DNA of 64,000 nucleotides from Streptomyces sp. CB02980 (GCF_014451325.2 NZ_JACSCH020000005.1:240648-304647); one strand, 5' to 3'; shown: positions 1 through 10,600, numbered from the stretch's first letter. Notes: a model not told the origin generated them from the sequence alone. Numbers and translations: made by a program.

Positions 1-50
1 TCTTGACTGACACTGTCATGTGTAACGCAAGGTCGGCATGGACCGATAGT

Positions 51-67
51 GTTCAGCATTGTCGAAC
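51..67. promoter_or_regulatory. Putative GylR operator upstream of gylR
   Basis: GTTCAGCATTGTCGAAC is a near-palindrome with GTTC/GAAC ends. Its reverse complement matches 14 of 17 bases of the site at 982-998 in front of glpF. A further half-site, GGTCGGCA, lies at 31-38. It sits 28 bases before the gylR start, which fits autoregulation by the IclR-type repressor. Binding is inferred, not shown. Confidence 0.55.
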
Positions 68-94
68 AGGGTGAGAGGGAGAAGGGGTCGGGCG

Positions 95-859
95 ATGGCG
101 AAGAACATCCAGTCGCTTGAACGGGCGGCGGCCATGCTGCGACTGCTCGCGGGCGGCGAGCGCCGGCTGGGCCTGTCCGACATCGCGTCCTCGCTGGGAC
201 TCGCCAAGGGCACCGCCCACGGCATCCTGCGCACGCTCCAGGCGGAGGGCTTCGTGGAGCAGGAGGCGACCTCGGGCCGCTATCAGCTCGGCGCGGAGCT
301 GCTGCGGCTCGGCAACAGCTACCTCGACGTGCACGAGCTGCGCGCGCGGGCGCTGGTCTGGACGGACGACCTGGCGCGGTCCAGCGGCGAGAGCGTGCAC
401 CTGGGGGTGCTGCACCAGAAGGGCGTCCTGATCGTCCACCACGTCTTCCGGCCCGACGACAGCCGTCAGGTCCTGGAGGTGGGGGCCATGCAGCCGCTGC
501 ACTCCACCGCGCTGGGCAAGGTCCTGTCGGCGTACGACCCGGTGGCGCACAGCGAGGTCCTGGAGGTCGAGCGCGAGCCGTTCACGCCCCGCACGACCAC
601 GGAGCTCGGGGAGTTCGAGTCGCTGCTCGACATGACGCGGGCCAAGGGCTGGGCGGCGGACGTGGAGGAGACCTGGGAGGGGGTCGCCTCGGTGGCGGCG
701 CCGATCCACGACCGGCGGCGGATGCCGGTGGGCGCGGTGGCGGTGACGGGCGCCGTGGAGCGGCTGTGCCCGGCCGGGGAGCTGCGTCCCGAACTCGTCG
801 CGGCGGTACGGGACTGCGCCCGCGCGGTCTCCCGGGATCTGGGAGCCGGTCGATTCTGA
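95..859 (+). CDS. gylR: IclR-family glycerol operon regulator GylR
   Basis: A 254-residue transcription factor of the usual IclR length. The N-terminal winged helix-turn-helix spans about residues 6-66, with the recognition stretch LGLAKGTAHGILRTLQ. The C-terminal IclR effector-binding domain spans about 80-250. Its place immediately upstream of glpF-glpK-glpD identifies it as the glycerol regulator GylR, known in Streptomyces as a repressor relieved by glycerol or glycerol-3-phosphate. I chose ATG 95 because a purine-rich GAGAGGGAGAAGGGG stretch precedes it and family members begin near this MAKNIQSLERA segment. An in-frame upstream start at 59 would overlap the operator-like palindrome. A strong terminator follows at 893-927, so gylR is probably a separate transcript. 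Confidence 0.93.
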   Translation: MAKNIQSLERAAAMLRLLAGGERRLGLSDIASSLGLAKGTAHGILRTLQAEGFVEQEATSGRYQLGAELLRLGNSYLDVHELRARALVWTDDLARSSGESVHLGVLHQKGVLIVHHVFRPDDSRQVLEVGAMQPLHSTALGKVLSAYDPVAHSEVLEVEREPFTPRTTTELGEFESLLDMTRAKGWAADVEETWEGVASVAAPIHDRRRMPVGAVAVTGAVERLCPAGELRPELVAAVRDCARAVSRDLGAGRF

Positions 860-892
860 CCCTGCGCCACCGCACCCCCCGACCTGAGTGAA

Positions 893-927
893 CCCGCCGG
901 TAACGATCGCGTTATCGGCGGGTTTTT
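893..927 (+). terminator. Rho-independent terminator of gylR
   Basis: CCCGCCG pairs with CGGCGGG and GTAAC-type bases extend the stem around a short GATCGC loop (893-922). Five T residues follow at 923-927. It lies 33 bases after the gylR stop and separates gylR from the glpF promoter. Confidence 0.85.
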
Positions 928-981
928 CGCTTCCCGGGGCCTTGACGTGCTGTTAACACGGGGGCAAAACTTCCGTTCATC

Positions 982-998
982 GGTCGGCAATGCCGAAC
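982..998. promoter_or_regulatory. Putative GylR operator upstream of glpF
   Basis: GGTCGGCAATGCCGAAC is a near-perfect palindrome centred on AAT, about 130 bases before the glpF GTG. It matches the reverse complement of the gylR-proximal site at 14 of 17 positions, and the match extends into a shared trailing A-C. A TTGACG hexamer at 942-947 is a possible -35 element. The pair of sites suggests GylR controls both transcripts. Confidence 0.6.
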
Positions 999-1126
999 AC
1001 CTAACGGCAATACACGCTAGGGTGTGGCAGTGCCAAGGGCCGGAAACAGCCCTCACACGAGGGTGCGGACCTCCGGAGGGAATCGGAGTCCGCCGTTCCC
1101 CTGGACGAAGGACAAAGGAGTCGCGG

Positions 1127-1885
1127 GTGTCCAGCTCCGACATCTTCCTCGGCGAGACCATCGGTACCGCCGTTCTGATTCTGCTCGGCGGCGGCGTGTG
1201 CGCCGCCGTCACGCTCAAGGGCTCCAAGGCCCGCAACGCGGGCTGGCTCGCGATCACCTTCGGGTGGGGCTTCGCCGTCATGACGGCCGTCTACATGACG
1301 GCTTCCCTCTCGGGTGCCCATCTGAACCCCGCCGTCACGGTCGGAATCGCGATCAAGAGCGGCGAGTGGGGCGACGTCCCCGTCTACATCGCCGGCCAGA
1401 TGCTCGGCGCCATGATCGGCGCGGCGCTGGTCTGGGTGGCCTACTACGGCCAGTTCCAGGCGCACCTCGCCGACCCCGAGGCCTCGGGCAAGAAGCCGAT
1501 CGAGGGCCCCGGCCCGGTGCTCGGCATCTTCTCCACCGGCCCCGAGATCCGGAACACCTGGCAGAACCTGGCCACCGAGATCATCGGCACCGTCGTGCTC
1601 GTCCTGGCCGTGCTCACGCAGGGCCTCAACGACAGCGGCAAGGGCCTCGGCGTCATAGGCGCCCTGATCACCGCGTTCGTCGTGGTCTCCATCGGCCTCT
1701 CGCTCGGCGGCCCGACCGGCTACGCGATCAACCCGGCCCGTGACCTCGGCCCGCGCATCGTGCACGCCCTGCTCCCGCTGCCGCACAAGGGCACCTCCGA
1801 CTGGAGCTACGCCTGGATCCCGGTCGTCGGTCCGCTGATCGGTGGAGCCATCGCCGCGGGTATCTACAACATCGCGTTCGCCTGA
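1127..1885 (+). CDS. glpF: Glycerol uptake facilitator (aquaglyceroporin)
   Basis: A 252-residue inner-membrane channel of the MIP family that admits glycerol by facilitated diffusion. Both pore NPA boxes are visible: N67-P68-A69 in GAHLNPAV, and N202-P203-A204 followed by R-D. The Asp after the second NPA is typical of glycerol facilitators rather than pure water channels. Six hydrophobic segments fit the fold. GTG 1127 is the start because AAAGGAG lies 6 bases upstream and the protein then begins SSSDIFLGE as in relatives; the open frame continues upstream without a ribosome site. It is the first gene of the glpF-glpK-glpD operon, 35 bases before glpK. Confidence 0.93.
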   Translation: MSSSDIFLGETIGTAVLILLGGGVCAAVTLKGSKARNAGWLAITFGWGFAVMTAVYMTASLSGAHLNPAVTVGIAIKSGEWGDVPVYIAGQMLGAMIGAALVWVAYYGQFQAHLADPEASGKKPIEGPGPVLGIFSTGPEIRNTWQNLATEIIGTVVLVLAVLTQGLNDSGKGLGVIGALITAFVVVSIGLSLGGPTGYAINPARDLGPRIVHALLPLPHKGTSDWSYAWIPVVGPLIGGAIAAGIYNIAFA

Positions 1886-1920
1886 GCCGTCCTTCTCCCA
1901 GACCTCCCTTGGAGCCAACC

Positions 1921-3447
1921 GTGACCGACGCACACACCTCCGGCCCGTTCATCGCGGCCATCGACCAGGGCACCACCTCCTCCCGCTGCATCGTCTTCGA
2001 CAAGGACGGCCGGATCGTCTCGGTCGACCAGAAGGAGCACGAGCAGATCTTCCCGAAGCCGGGCTGGGTCGAGCACGACGCCGCCGAGATCTGGACCAAC
2101 GTCCAGGAGGTCGTCGCCGGCGCCCTGACGAAGGGCGGCATCGCCGCCGCCGACGTCAAGGCCATCGGCATCACCAACCAGCGCGAGACCACGCTGCTCT
2201 GGGACAAGAACACCGGCGAGCCCGTCCACAACGCCCTCGTCTGGCAGGACACCCGCACCGACGCCCTCTGCAAGGAGCTCGGCCGCAACGTCGGCCAGGA
2301 CCGCTTCCGCCGCGAGACCGGCCTGCCGCTGGCGAGCTACTTCGCCGGCCCGAAGATCCGCTGGATGCTCGACAACGTCGAGGGGCTGCGCGAGCGCGCC
2401 GAGGCCGGCGACATCCTCTTCGGCACCATGGACTCGTGGGTCATCTGGAACCTCACGGGTGGCACCGACGGCGGCGTGCACGTCACCGACGTCACCAACG
2501 CCTCGCGCACCATGCTGATGAACCTGCACACCCTGGCCTGGGACGAGAAGATCGCGGAGTCGATGGGGGTCCCCCTCAACGTCCTCCCCGAGATCCGCTC
2601 CTCCGCCGAGGTCTACGGCCACGTCAAGGACGGTGCCCTCGCCGGCGTCCCGGTCGCCTCGGCGCTCGGCGACCAGCAGGCCGCCCTGTTCGGCCAGACC
2701 TGTTTCGCCGAGGGCGAGGCCAAGTCCACGTACGGCACCGGCACCTTCATGCTGATGAACACCGGTGACAAGATCATCAACTCCTACAGCGGCCTGCTGA
2801 CCACGGTCGGCTACCAGATCGGCGACCAGAAGCCGGTCTACGCCCTGGAGGGCTCGATCGCCGTCACCGGTTCGCTGGTGCAGTGGATGCGCGACCAGAT
2901 GGGCCTCATCAAGTCCGCCGCCGAGATCGAGACCCTCGCGTCCTCGGTCGAGGACAACGGCGGCGCCTACTTCGTGCCGGCCTTCTCCGGCCTGTTCGCC
3001 CCGTACTGGCGCTCCGACGCCCGCGGTGTGATCGCCGGCCTCACCCGGTACGTCACCAAGGCGCACATCGCCCGCGCCGTCCTGGAGGCCACCGCCTGGC
3101 AGACCCGCGAGATCACCGACGCCATGACGAAGGACTCCGGCGTCGAGCTGACCGCGCTCAAGGTCGACGGCGGCATGACCTCCAACAACCTGCTGATGCA
3201 GACCCTCTCGGACTTCGTGGACGCGCCCGTCGTGCGTCCGATGGTCGCCGAGACCACCTGCCTCGGCGCCGCCTACGCCGCCGGCCTGGCCGTCGGCTTC
3301 TGGCCGGACACCGACGCGCTGCGCGCCAACTGGCGCCGGGCGGCGGAATGGACCCCTCGCATGGACGCCGACAGGCGCGACAGCGAGTACAAGAGCTGGC
3401 TCAAGGCCGTCGAGCGGACCATGGGCTGGATCGAGGACGAGGAGTAA
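1921..3447 (+). CDS. glpK: Glycerol kinase
   Basis: A 508-residue FGGY-family sugar kinase. It phosphorylates incoming glycerol to sn-glycerol-3-phosphate with ATP, trapping it in the cytoplasm. The N-terminal phosphate-binding motif [15 protein letters not shown] begins near residue 13. The C-terminal FGGY signature region, with [14 protein letters not shown] and [11 protein letters not shown], is complete. I chose GTG 1921 because GGAG lies six bases upstream; an in-frame TTG at 1909 would place that ribosome site inside the gene. It sits between the facilitator and the dehydrogenase, with only six bases before glpD, so the three are almost certainly one transcript under GylR. Confidence 0.95.
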   Translation: MTDAHTSGPFIAAIDQGTTSSRCIVFDKDGRIVSVDQKEHEQIFPKPGWVEHDAAEIWTNVQEVVAGALTKGGIAAADVKAIGITNQRETTLLWDKNTGEPVHNALVWQDTRTDALCKELGRNVGQDRFRRETGLPLASYFAGPKIRWMLDNVEGLRERAEAGDILFGTMDSWVIWNLTGGTDGGVHVTDVTNASRTMLMNLHTLAWDEKIAESMGVPLNVLPEIRSSAEVYGHVKDGALAGVPVASALGDQQAALFGQTCFAEGEAKSTYGTGTFMLMNTGDKIINSYSGLLTTVGYQIGDQKPVYALEGSIAVTGSLVQWMRDQMGLIKSAAEIETLASSVEDNGGAYFVPAFSGLFAPYWRSDARGVIAGLTRYVTKAHIARAVLEATAWQTREITDAMTKDSGVELTALKVDGGMTSNNLLMQTLSDFVDAPVVRPMVAETTCLGAAYAAGLAVGFWPDTDALRANWRRAAEWTPRMDADRRDSEYKSWLKAVERTMGWIEDEE

Positions 3448-3453
3448 TTCGAC

Positions 3454-5067
3454 ATGACCACCCTGCAGAGCGTCCCTGCCCTTGGGACGCACCCGGCGTC
3501 CGGCTCCCTCCCGAGCCGCGCCGAGACCCGGGACCAGCTTTCCAAGGCGACGTACGACCTCCTGGTGATCGGCGGCGGCATCCTGGGCATCTCCACCGCC
3601 TGGCACGCCGCGCAGTCGGGCCTGCGGGTGGCCCTGGTGGACGCCGGCGACTTCGCCGGCGCCACCTCCTCCGCCTCCTCGAAGCTCCTCCACGGCGGTC
3701 TGCGCTACCTGCAGACCGGCGCGGTGAAGCTGGTCGCGGAGAACCACTTCGAGCGGCGTGCGGTCTCCCGTCAGGTGGCACCGCACCTCGCCAACCCCCT
3801 CACCTTCTACCTGCCCGTCTACAAGGGCGGCCCGCACGGCGCGGCCAAGCTCGGTGCCGGTGTCTTCGCCTACAGCGCCCTCTCGGCGTTCGGTGACGGC
3901 GTCGGACACCTGCTCTCCCCCGCCAAGGCCGCGCAGGACGTGCCGGAGCTGCGCACCGACAACCTCAAGGCCGTGGCCGTCTACGGCGACGACCAGATGA
4001 ACGACGCCCGCATGGCGCTGATGACGGTCCGCGCCGCTGTCGACGCCGGCGCCACCGTCCTCAACCACGCCGAGGTCACCGGGCTGCGCTTCACCAACGG
4101 CCGGGTCACCGGCGCCGAGCTCAAGGACCGCACCAGCGGCGACGAGTTCGGTGTCACCGCCCGTCTCGTGCTCAACGCCACCGGCCCGTGGGTCGACCAC
4201 CTGCGCAAGATGGAGGACCCGAACGCGGCCCCCTCCATCCGCCTCTCCAAGGGCGCGCACCTGGTCCTCAAGCGGACCTCGCCGTGGAAGGCCGCCCTGG
4301 CCACCCCGATCGACAAGTACCGCATCACCTTCGCCCTCCCCTGGGAGGACATGCTGCTCCTCGGCACCACCGACGAGGAGTACGAGGGTGACCCCGGCCA
4401 GGTCGAGGTCACCGAGAAGGACACCGCCCAGATCCTGGACGAGGCCGCCTTCTCCATCCGCGACCAGCAGCTGTCGCGCGATCTGATCACCTACGCCTTC
4501 GCCGGTCTGCGGGTGCTCCCGGGCGGTCCCGGCGACACCTCGAAGGCCAAGCGCGAGACGGTCGTCACCGAGGGCCGCGGCGGCATGCTGTCGGTGGCCG
4601 GCGGCAAGTGGACGACCTTCCGCCACATCGGCCGTACGGTGATGAAGAAGCTGGAGCAGCTCCCCGGCCAGCTGATGGACGAATACGCCAACGGGGCCGT
4701 GTCGGTGTCGACGCTGCCGAAGCGGCTGCCGCTGCCCGGTATCGCCAACCCGAACGCCGTCGCGCACCGGCTGCTCGTCGACGGTCCGGCCCCCGGCCCG
4801 CGGATGGCCGCCGACACCGCCAAGCACCTGGCGACGCACTACGGCTCGCTCTCCTTCGACATCGCCCGCATGGCGAACGAGAACCCGGAGCTGGCCCAGC
4901 GCATACACCCGGACGCGCCGGAGATCTGGGCGCAGGTCGCCTACGCCCGCGACCACGAGTGGGCCGAGACGGCGGACGACGTACTGCGCCGCCGTACGAC
5001 CCTGACCATCCGCGGCCTCGCGACGGACGAGATCCGCGCGGACGTCGAGAAGATGCTGGGCAAGTAG
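3454..5067 (+). CDS. glpD: Aerobic glycerol-3-phosphate dehydrogenase
   Basis: A 537-residue FAD-dependent enzyme that oxidises glycerol-3-phosphate to dihydroxyacetone phosphate and passes electrons to the quinone pool at the membrane. The N-terminal Rossmann motif is VIGGGILGISTAW (about residues 38-50). The family signature SSKLLHGGLRYLQ follows, and the C-terminal DAO_C domain carries AYARDHEWAETADDVL and RRRTTL. The ATG lies six bases after the glpK stop, with GAGGAG from the end of glpK as ribosome site. It is the last gene of the glycerol operon; a hairpin follows 25 bases after the stop. Confidence 0.95.
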   Translation: MTTLQSVPALGTHPASGSLPSRAETRDQLSKATYDLLVIGGGILGISTAWHAAQSGLRVALVDAGDFAGATSSASSKLLHGGLRYLQTGAVKLVAENHFERRAVSRQVAPHLANPLTFYLPVYKGGPHGAAKLGAGVFAYSALSAFGDGVGHLLSPAKAAQDVPELRTDNLKAVAVYGDDQMNDARMALMTVRAAVDAGATVLNHAEVTGLRFTNGRVTGAELKDRTSGDEFGVTARLVLNATGPWVDHLRKMEDPNAAPSIRLSKGAHLVLKRTSPWKAALATPIDKYRITFALPWEDMLLLGTTDEEYEGDPGQVEVTEKDTAQILDEAAFSIRDQQLSRDLITYAFAGLRVLPGGPGDTSKAKRETVVTEGRGGMLSVAGGKWTTFRHIGRTVMKKLEQLPGQLMDEYANGAVSVSTLPKRLPLPGIANPNAVAHRLLVDGPAPGPRMAADTAKHLATHYGSLSFDIARMANENPELAQRIHPDAPEIWAQVAYARDHEWAETADDVLRRRTTLTIRGLATDEIRADVEKMLGK

Positions 5068-5092
5068 CACCGGGAGGCGACTCCCGTGCGCA

Positions 5093-5125
5093 CAGGGGCG
5101 GTTCCTCTCCCGGGGGCCGCCCCTG
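5093..5125 (+). terminator. Hairpin after glpD, probable operon terminator
   Basis: CAGGGGCGG (5093-5101) pairs perfectly with CCGCCCCTG (5117-5125) around a 15-base loop. There is no T-tract, which is common for Streptomyces terminators. It begins 25 bases after the glpD stop. Confidence 0.6.
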
Positions 5126-5181
5126 CGGCGTGCCACACGCCGTCCACACCGCCGCAACACTCGGCGCGCAGAGTGGAGCGC

Positions 5182-6243
5182 ATGAAATTCCAGGTGCTCT
5201 CGATCGTCCACCACTCCCCGCACCCGCTGACCGGCGAACTCCTGTCCGCCGCCGACCGGTTGGAGCAAGTCGTCACGCTCGGCGAGACCGCCGAGCGGCT
5301 CGGCTTCGACGCGTACGCCGTCGGCGAGCGGCACGCCGGCCCGTTCCTCTCCTCCGCCCCCACCGTGCTGCTCGCCGCGCTCGCCGCCCGCACCACCCGG
5401 ATCAGGCTGCTCACCGGTGTCACCGTCGTCGCGATCCTCGACCCGGTCCGGGTCGCCGAGGACTACGCCACCCTCGACCAGCTCTCCCGCGGCCGGATCG
5501 AACTCGTCGTCGGCAAGGGCGCGGAGGCCGGCCACTTCGACCTCTTCGGCCTGGACGAGGAGCGGCAGTGGGACCTCCAGAAGGAGAAGTACGAGCTGCT
5601 CCGGCGGCTCTGGACGGAGGAGGGCGTCGACTGGGAGGGCGCGTTCCGGCCCCCGCTGAAGAACGTGACCACGGTGCCGCGCCCGTACGCGGGACCGCCC
5701 CGGATCTGGCACGGCTCGGCCACCAGCCTCAACTCCCCCGAGCTCGCGGCGAAGCACGGCGATCCGCTCTTCACCGCCAACGCGATCCAGCCCCGCGAGG
5801 CGTACGCGAGGCTCATCGCCCACTACCGGGAGAAGTTCGAGGAGTACGGGCACGACCCGGCGCACGCGCGCGTGGCGGCCGGTTCCGGCGGCCTGCTCAT
5901 CGCCGACACCACCGAGGAGGCGATCGCCCGCTACAAGGATCTGTACGAGGCGAAGGTGCGGCAGAGCTTCAAGCCGCACCTGGAGGGCAAGGCCGGTTAC
6001 AACACCCCGTTCCGCACGATCGAGGACGCCGTCGCGGACGGCCCCCAGCTGATCGGCTCCCCGCAGCAGATCATCGACAAGATCCTCGGCTATCACGCCC
6101 ACTACGGGCACGACCTGCAGTCCGTCACGGTCGACACCTTCGGTCAGTCGACGGCCGAGCAGATCGAGACGCTCCAGCGCTTCGCCGAGGAGATCGCGCC
6201 GGTGGTCCGGCGGGAGGCGCCGAGCACGCTCTGGGAGGAGTGA
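5182..6243 (+). CDS. LLM-class flavin-dependent oxidoreductase
   Basis: A 353-residue protein of the bacterial luciferase-like monooxygenase superfamily, a TIM barrel that binds FMN or F420. Visible family features are ETAERLGFDAYAVGERH near the N-terminus and RIELVVGKGAEAGHFDLFG in the middle. A C-terminal region with LIGSPQQIIDKILGYH is typical of LLM-class proteins. The substrate cannot be told from sequence. ATG 5182 has GTGGAG just upstream; an in-frame open stretch from 5086 covers the glpD terminator and is unlikely to be coding. It lies downstream of the glycerol operon but past a hairpin, so it is probably transcribed independently. Confidence 0.85.
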   Translation: MKFQVLSIVHHSPHPLTGELLSAADRLEQVVTLGETAERLGFDAYAVGERHAGPFLSSAPTVLLAALAARTTRIRLLTGVTVVAILDPVRVAEDYATLDQLSRGRIELVVGKGAEAGHFDLFGLDEERQWDLQKEKYELLRRLWTEEGVDWEGAFRPPLKNVTTVPRPYAGPPRIWHGSATSLNSPELAAKHGDPLFTANAIQPREAYARLIAHYREKFEEYGHDPAHARVAAGSGGLLIADTTEEAIARYKDLYEAKVRQSFKPHLEGKAGYNTPFRTIEDAVADGPQLIGSPQQIIDKILGYHAHYGHDLQSVTVDTFGQSTAEQIETLQRFAEEIAPVVRREAPSTLWEE

Positions 6244-6384
6244 GACCGCCGTGTGCGGAGGCGAGTTCCTGGGTAGTCGATCAAGGCCGCACGGGTTTTC
6301 GGGGATGTCCGGGGGCTGCGGACGGACCTGGAGAAAGCCGTAAGGTTGGTCCGTACGACAGGAACTTCGAAAAGGAGGCGCTGG

Positions 6385-7569
6385 GTGATCGAGCTCGAGG
6401 GGGTACCCGAGCTGATCGACCCGGTCATGGTGGCCGCGTTCGAAGGCTGGAACGACGCCGGCGACGCCGCCTCCACCGCGGTCGCCCATCTGGACCGGGA
6501 ATGGAAGGGCGAGGTCTTCGCGGCACTCGACGCCGAGGACTACTACGACTTCCAGGTCAACCGGCCCACGGTCTTCCTGGACAACGGCGTCCGGAAGATC
6601 ACCTGGCCGACGACCCGGCTCTCCGTGGTCCGGGTCGGCGGCGACAAACCCCGTGACCTGGTGCTCGTGCGCGGGATCGAACCGTCGATGCGCTGGCGCT
6701 CCTTCTGCAACGAGATCCTCGCCTTCGCCCACGAGCTGGGTGTGGAGATGGTCGTGATCCTGGGCGCGCTGCTCGGGGACACCCCGCACACCCGGCCGGT
6801 CCCGGTCAGCGGCGTGACCTCCGATCCGGACCTGGCGCGCACGATGGACCTGGAGGAGACCCGGTACGAGGGCCCGACGGGCATCGTGGGCATCCTCCAG
6901 GAGGCATGCACCCACGCGGGTGTGCCGGCGGTGAGCCTGTGGGCCGCGGTGCCGCACTACGTGTCGCAGCCGCCGAACCCGAAGGCGACCCTGGCGCTCC
7001 TCAACCGGCTCGAAGACCTGATCGGGCTGCGCATCCCGCTGGGCGAGCTGCCCGAGGACGCGCGGGCCTGGCAGGTGGGCGTGGACCAGCTGGCCGCCGA
7101 GGACAGCGAGGTCGCCGAGTACGTGCAGACGCTGGAGGAGGCCCGGGACACGGCGGAGCTGCCGGAGGCCTCGGGCGAGGCGATCGCCCGCGAGTTCGAG
7201 CGGTATCTGCGGCGGCGCGAGCCGGGCACGGGGCCGGGCGGCCCCGGGGTGGCGATGGAGGGCGGCGACACGCCGTTCCTACGGGACACCGGCAGCGGCC
7301 GTACGCGTCCTCCGAAGCCGGAGCAGCCGGGACCTGAGGCGGTCCCGGGTGCGGAGGCCGCCGAGGGCACCGGGGAGGCGGAGGAGCCCGACGTTTCCGA
7401 GGCGCCGGAGGAATCGGACGCTCCCGAGGCACCGGAGGGGTCGGCCGACGGTTCACCGGGCTCGGACACGGCCCCGGACAGGGGCACGGGCACGGGCACC
7501 GACGCGGACGCGGACGCGGACGCGGACGGCGAAACGGAGCGCGACACGGACGGCGAGTCCGACAAGTAG
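6385..7569 (+). CDS. PAC2 (proteasome assembly chaperone-like) family protein
   Basis: A 394-residue protein. Residues 1 to about 270 form a PAC2 domain (FEGWNDAGDAAS, EILAFAHELGVEMVVILGALLGDTPHTRPVPV), a fold shared with eukaryotic proteasome assembly chaperones. Its bacterial role is not established, although actinobacteria do carry proteasomes. The last 120 residues are acidic and low-complexity, with repeated E-P-E and a run of Asp-Ala dipeptides (DADADAD) near 375. GTG 6385 follows the excellent ribosome site AAGGAGG at 6372-6378, whereas the open frame upstream has none. It converges with the glycosidase gene across a shared terminator. Confidence 0.88.
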   Translation: MIELEGVPELIDPVMVAAFEGWNDAGDAASTAVAHLDREWKGEVFAALDAEDYYDFQVNRPTVFLDNGVRKITWPTTRLSVVRVGGDKPRDLVLVRGIEPSMRWRSFCNEILAFAHELGVEMVVILGALLGDTPHTRPVPVSGVTSDPDLARTMDLEETRYEGPTGIVGILQEACTHAGVPAVSLWAAVPHYVSQPPNPKATLALLNRLEDLIGLRIPLGELPEDARAWQVGVDQLAAEDSEVAEYVQTLEEARDTAELPEASGEAIAREFERYLRRREPGTGPGGPGVAMEGGDTPFLRDTGSGRTRPPKPEQPGPEAVPGAEAAEGTGEAEEPDVSEAPEESDAPEAPEGSADGSPGSDTAPDRGTGTGTDADADADADGETERDTDGESDK

Positions 7570-7597
7570 CCGCCTCCTCCGGGGAGTCGGGACGGAA

Positions 7598-7627
7598 CGG
7601 GAGGGGTGCCCGAGGGCGCCCCTCCCG
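7598..7627. terminator. Bidirectional hairpin terminator
   Basis: CGGGAGGGGTGCC (7598-7610) pairs with GGCGCCCCTCCCG (7615-7627) with one G-U pair and a four-base CGAG loop. It lies between the convergent PAC2 and GH31 genes and can serve both. Confidence 0.75.
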
Positions 7628-7658
7628 TCGTCGCGTCAGCCGCGGATCAGGTCGCGCG

Positions 7659-10600
7659 TCAGGCGCAGCCGAACCGGGCCGCCGCCCAGTCCGCGTGGTC
7701 GCCGCTCTTGGACCCGTTGGTGTCCGTGATCCGCAGCCGGACGTGCCGCGCCCCGGTCACGTCGACGTTCACGGGCAGGGTCGCGGAGGCGCCGGTGAGC
7801 CGGGGTGAGGTCCACAGGACCTTGCCGTCGGCCTCGACGGAGAAGGCCACGTCGCCGTAGCCGTTGATCTCGTCGTCGATGCCGACGTCGGCGGTGAAGG
7901 TGGTGCAGCGGCCGCCGAGGTAGACCTCGATGTCGGAGTCGGCGTGGGCGCCGATGCCCTTCTCGTAGGCCGTGCCGGCCAGCGTGAGGGTCCGGCCGTC
8001 GGCGGCACCTGACTCGCCGTTGGACCGGTCGCGTTCGGGCGGTCCCCAGCCGTTGGTGGAGCGCAGCCAGACGAGGTCGCTCGCCCAGGCGTCGCCGGTG
8101 GGCGGCGGGGGCATCACGCCGACCGCGAACCGCTGGGTGGCGGTGCGGTCGGTGCTCGCGGCGCGGTGCCGGGCGGTGGCGGTGAGGGTGGCCTCGCCGG
8201 GCTTGGCGTCCGGGGCGGGGGTGACCGTGACCTCGACCCGGCGGGTGGTTCCGGCCGGGACGCGGTCGATCGGCGCGGCCGGGGTGACCTGCCAGCCGGC
8301 CGGGGCGGCCAGGGAGACCCGTACGTCGGTGGCGTCGCGGGTGCCGGCGGTGACGTCCACGGCGACGGTGCCGGGCGCTCCGGCACCGAGCTCCTGCGCC
8401 GTGGGGACGGCGAGGGTGGCGGAGGCGCCCGGTACGGCGCCGCCGACCGCGCTGGTGTCGCTCAGCCGCAGCTCGAAGTCGCGGGCGGTGGAGAGGGCGG
8501 CCGTCTTGACCCGGACCACTCCCCCGCGCTCGTCGCGGTCGTACCACCAGCCCTGGGAGGCCGCGTCGAAGGCGGCGCGGGAGGTGAGGGCGGGCAGCTT
8601 GCGCCCGTCGAGCCGGACGGCGCCGGGGGCGTCGCCGGTGTGGATCGTGAAGGCGTACCGCCGGGCGGTCGCCTTGCCGGTGTACGTGCCCTTGCTCGCC
8701 CCGATGCGGACGGTGACGTCGCCGGCACCGCGCTGCGGGGCGCGGACCTCGGCGCGCTGGGTGGCGTACCGGCCGGTGCGGTGTTCGCGGGTGACGCCGT
8801 CGTCCTCGTACAGCTCGAAGGAGGAGTCGCCCTTGGGGTAGATGTCCCAGGCGATCGGGTCGCCGGGGGCGCGGTCCGTGTACGAGCGGATGTCGCCGGG
8901 CCACATCGGGACGGTCGCCCCGGCCCGTACGAAGAGGGGCAGGGTGTCGAGCGGGGCGCTGTAGTCGTCGACGGTGACGGGGCCCTCGTAGGTGCGGCCG
9001 CTCCAGTAGTCGATCCAGGTGCCCTTGGGGAGGTAGATGCCGTCGCGCTCCACGGCGTCCTGGTAGACGGGGGCGACCAGGAAGTCCTCGCCGCTGAGGA
9101 ACTCGTACTTGGCGGCGTCGGTGGCGGCCTTCGGGTCGTCCGGGTACTCCAGGGCGAGCGGCCGGGCGAGGCCGACGCCGGTCTTCGTCGCCTGGTGGGC
9201 GTGGCTGTAGATGTACGGGAGCAGGGCCTCGTGGAGCTTGAGGGAGGCGCGGTTGATGCTGGTGTAGGGCTCGCCGTAGCGGAAGGGCTGCTTGTCGTTG
9301 GCGGCCCAGCCGTCCATGGTCATCGTGACCGGCAGGAAGGTCTTCCACTGCAGGTCGCGGGTGTAGGTCTTGGCGCTGCCGCCGAAGATGCCGTCGACGT
9401 CACCGGTGGTGTAGGCGAGTCCGGACATGGACGCGCCCGCGTAGGTCGGGATCTGCCAGCGGATGTACTCCCAGGTGCCGGACTGGTCGCCGGACCACTG
9501 GACGCCGCAGCGCTGGGCGCCGGACCAGCTCTCGGGGGCCCAGGTGAAGCCGCGGGCGTCGCTGTGGGCCTCGATGCCGGCGTGGGCGTCCTTGCAGCCG
9601 TCGAGGGCGAACTTGTAGCCCTCGCCGACCCAGGCGACGTCGAGCTTGGCGACCCGCTGGCCGGCCTTGACCTGCTCTTCGAGCTTGTCGATGCCGTCCT
9701 CGGTCCACAGGCCGAGCTTCATGCCGCGCTCGCCGAGTCCGGCGGAGGCCTCGGCGAGGTTCTCGTAGCCGCAGCCGTAGCCGTCGTTGACGAGCATCCA
9801 GCCGTTGGGCATGTCGTTCTCGACGTAGCCGTCGGCGACCTTCAGGGCGTCGAGGGTGCGGCGCTCGCCCCGGTTGGCGTTGTGGAGGTAGCAGTCGGCG
9901 TCGCCGATCTCCAGGCCGTACACGGGCGGCAGGAAGGGCTTGCCGGTGAGCCGGGTGTACTGGCCGATGACGTCCTTGGCGGCGTCGCCGCCGGTGCCGG
10001 CGAAGTAGTAGGCGTCGAAGCGCCGTTCCCTGGCGCTGGTGGTGACGGGCTCGGTGAAGGCGTAGGTGTTCGGCGCGTAGGTGTTGCGGTAGACGCCGTA
10101 TCCGGCGGAGGAGAGGTAGAACGGGACGGAGTTGGGGTGGCCGCCGTCGTTCCAGTTGTAGTCGACGCCGACCTCGACGGTCTTGTCGCGGTGGGAGGTG
10201 TTGCCGCGGCCGTTCTGCATGCCGGCGCCGTAGAACTGCTCGGTGGTGCCGCGGGCGAGGGTCTGGGTGGTGCGGTCGGCGGTCCAGCTGAGGCCGCGGG
10301 ACTCGCTCCAGAGCGGGGTGCCGTCGGCGCGCAGGGCGGCGAAGCGGAGCGGTGACTTGTAGGCGCGCAGGGTCACCTTGGCGCTGCTCAGTTCGTAGCG
10401 GTCGCCCAGGTCGCGCCAGCGGGTGGCCGGCGGTGGGCCCTGGGGCAGCGTGATGTCGCTGCCGGTGGGGTCGGTGAACGTGCCGTCGGGGGCGAGTTCG
10501 ATGCGGAAGGTGTCGGCGGTGACGAAGCTGACCCGGGCCTGGGCCTGGCCGGCGGTCAGCCGGTAGACGGAGCCGGCGGCGGCGAACCCGGTGAGGTCGC

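Noticed and set aside
1..30. TTGACT at 3-8 as -35 of gylR
   Set aside because: No -10 at 16-19 bases; a TGACACTGTCA palindrome at 8-18 is present but I cannot assign it.
1864..6957. Very long minus-strand open frame (about 1700 codons) opposite the glycerol operon
   Set aside because: It is the antisense of glpF-glpK-glpD and the next two genes, has Arg/Gly/Val-rich shadow composition, and shows no domains. High-GC DNA commonly leaves such frames open.
8166..10355. Long plus-strand open frame (729 codons) inside the GH31 gene
   Set aside because: Antisense shadow rich in Gly/Val/Ala with no motif, while the minus-strand GH31 frame has complete catalytic and binding domains.
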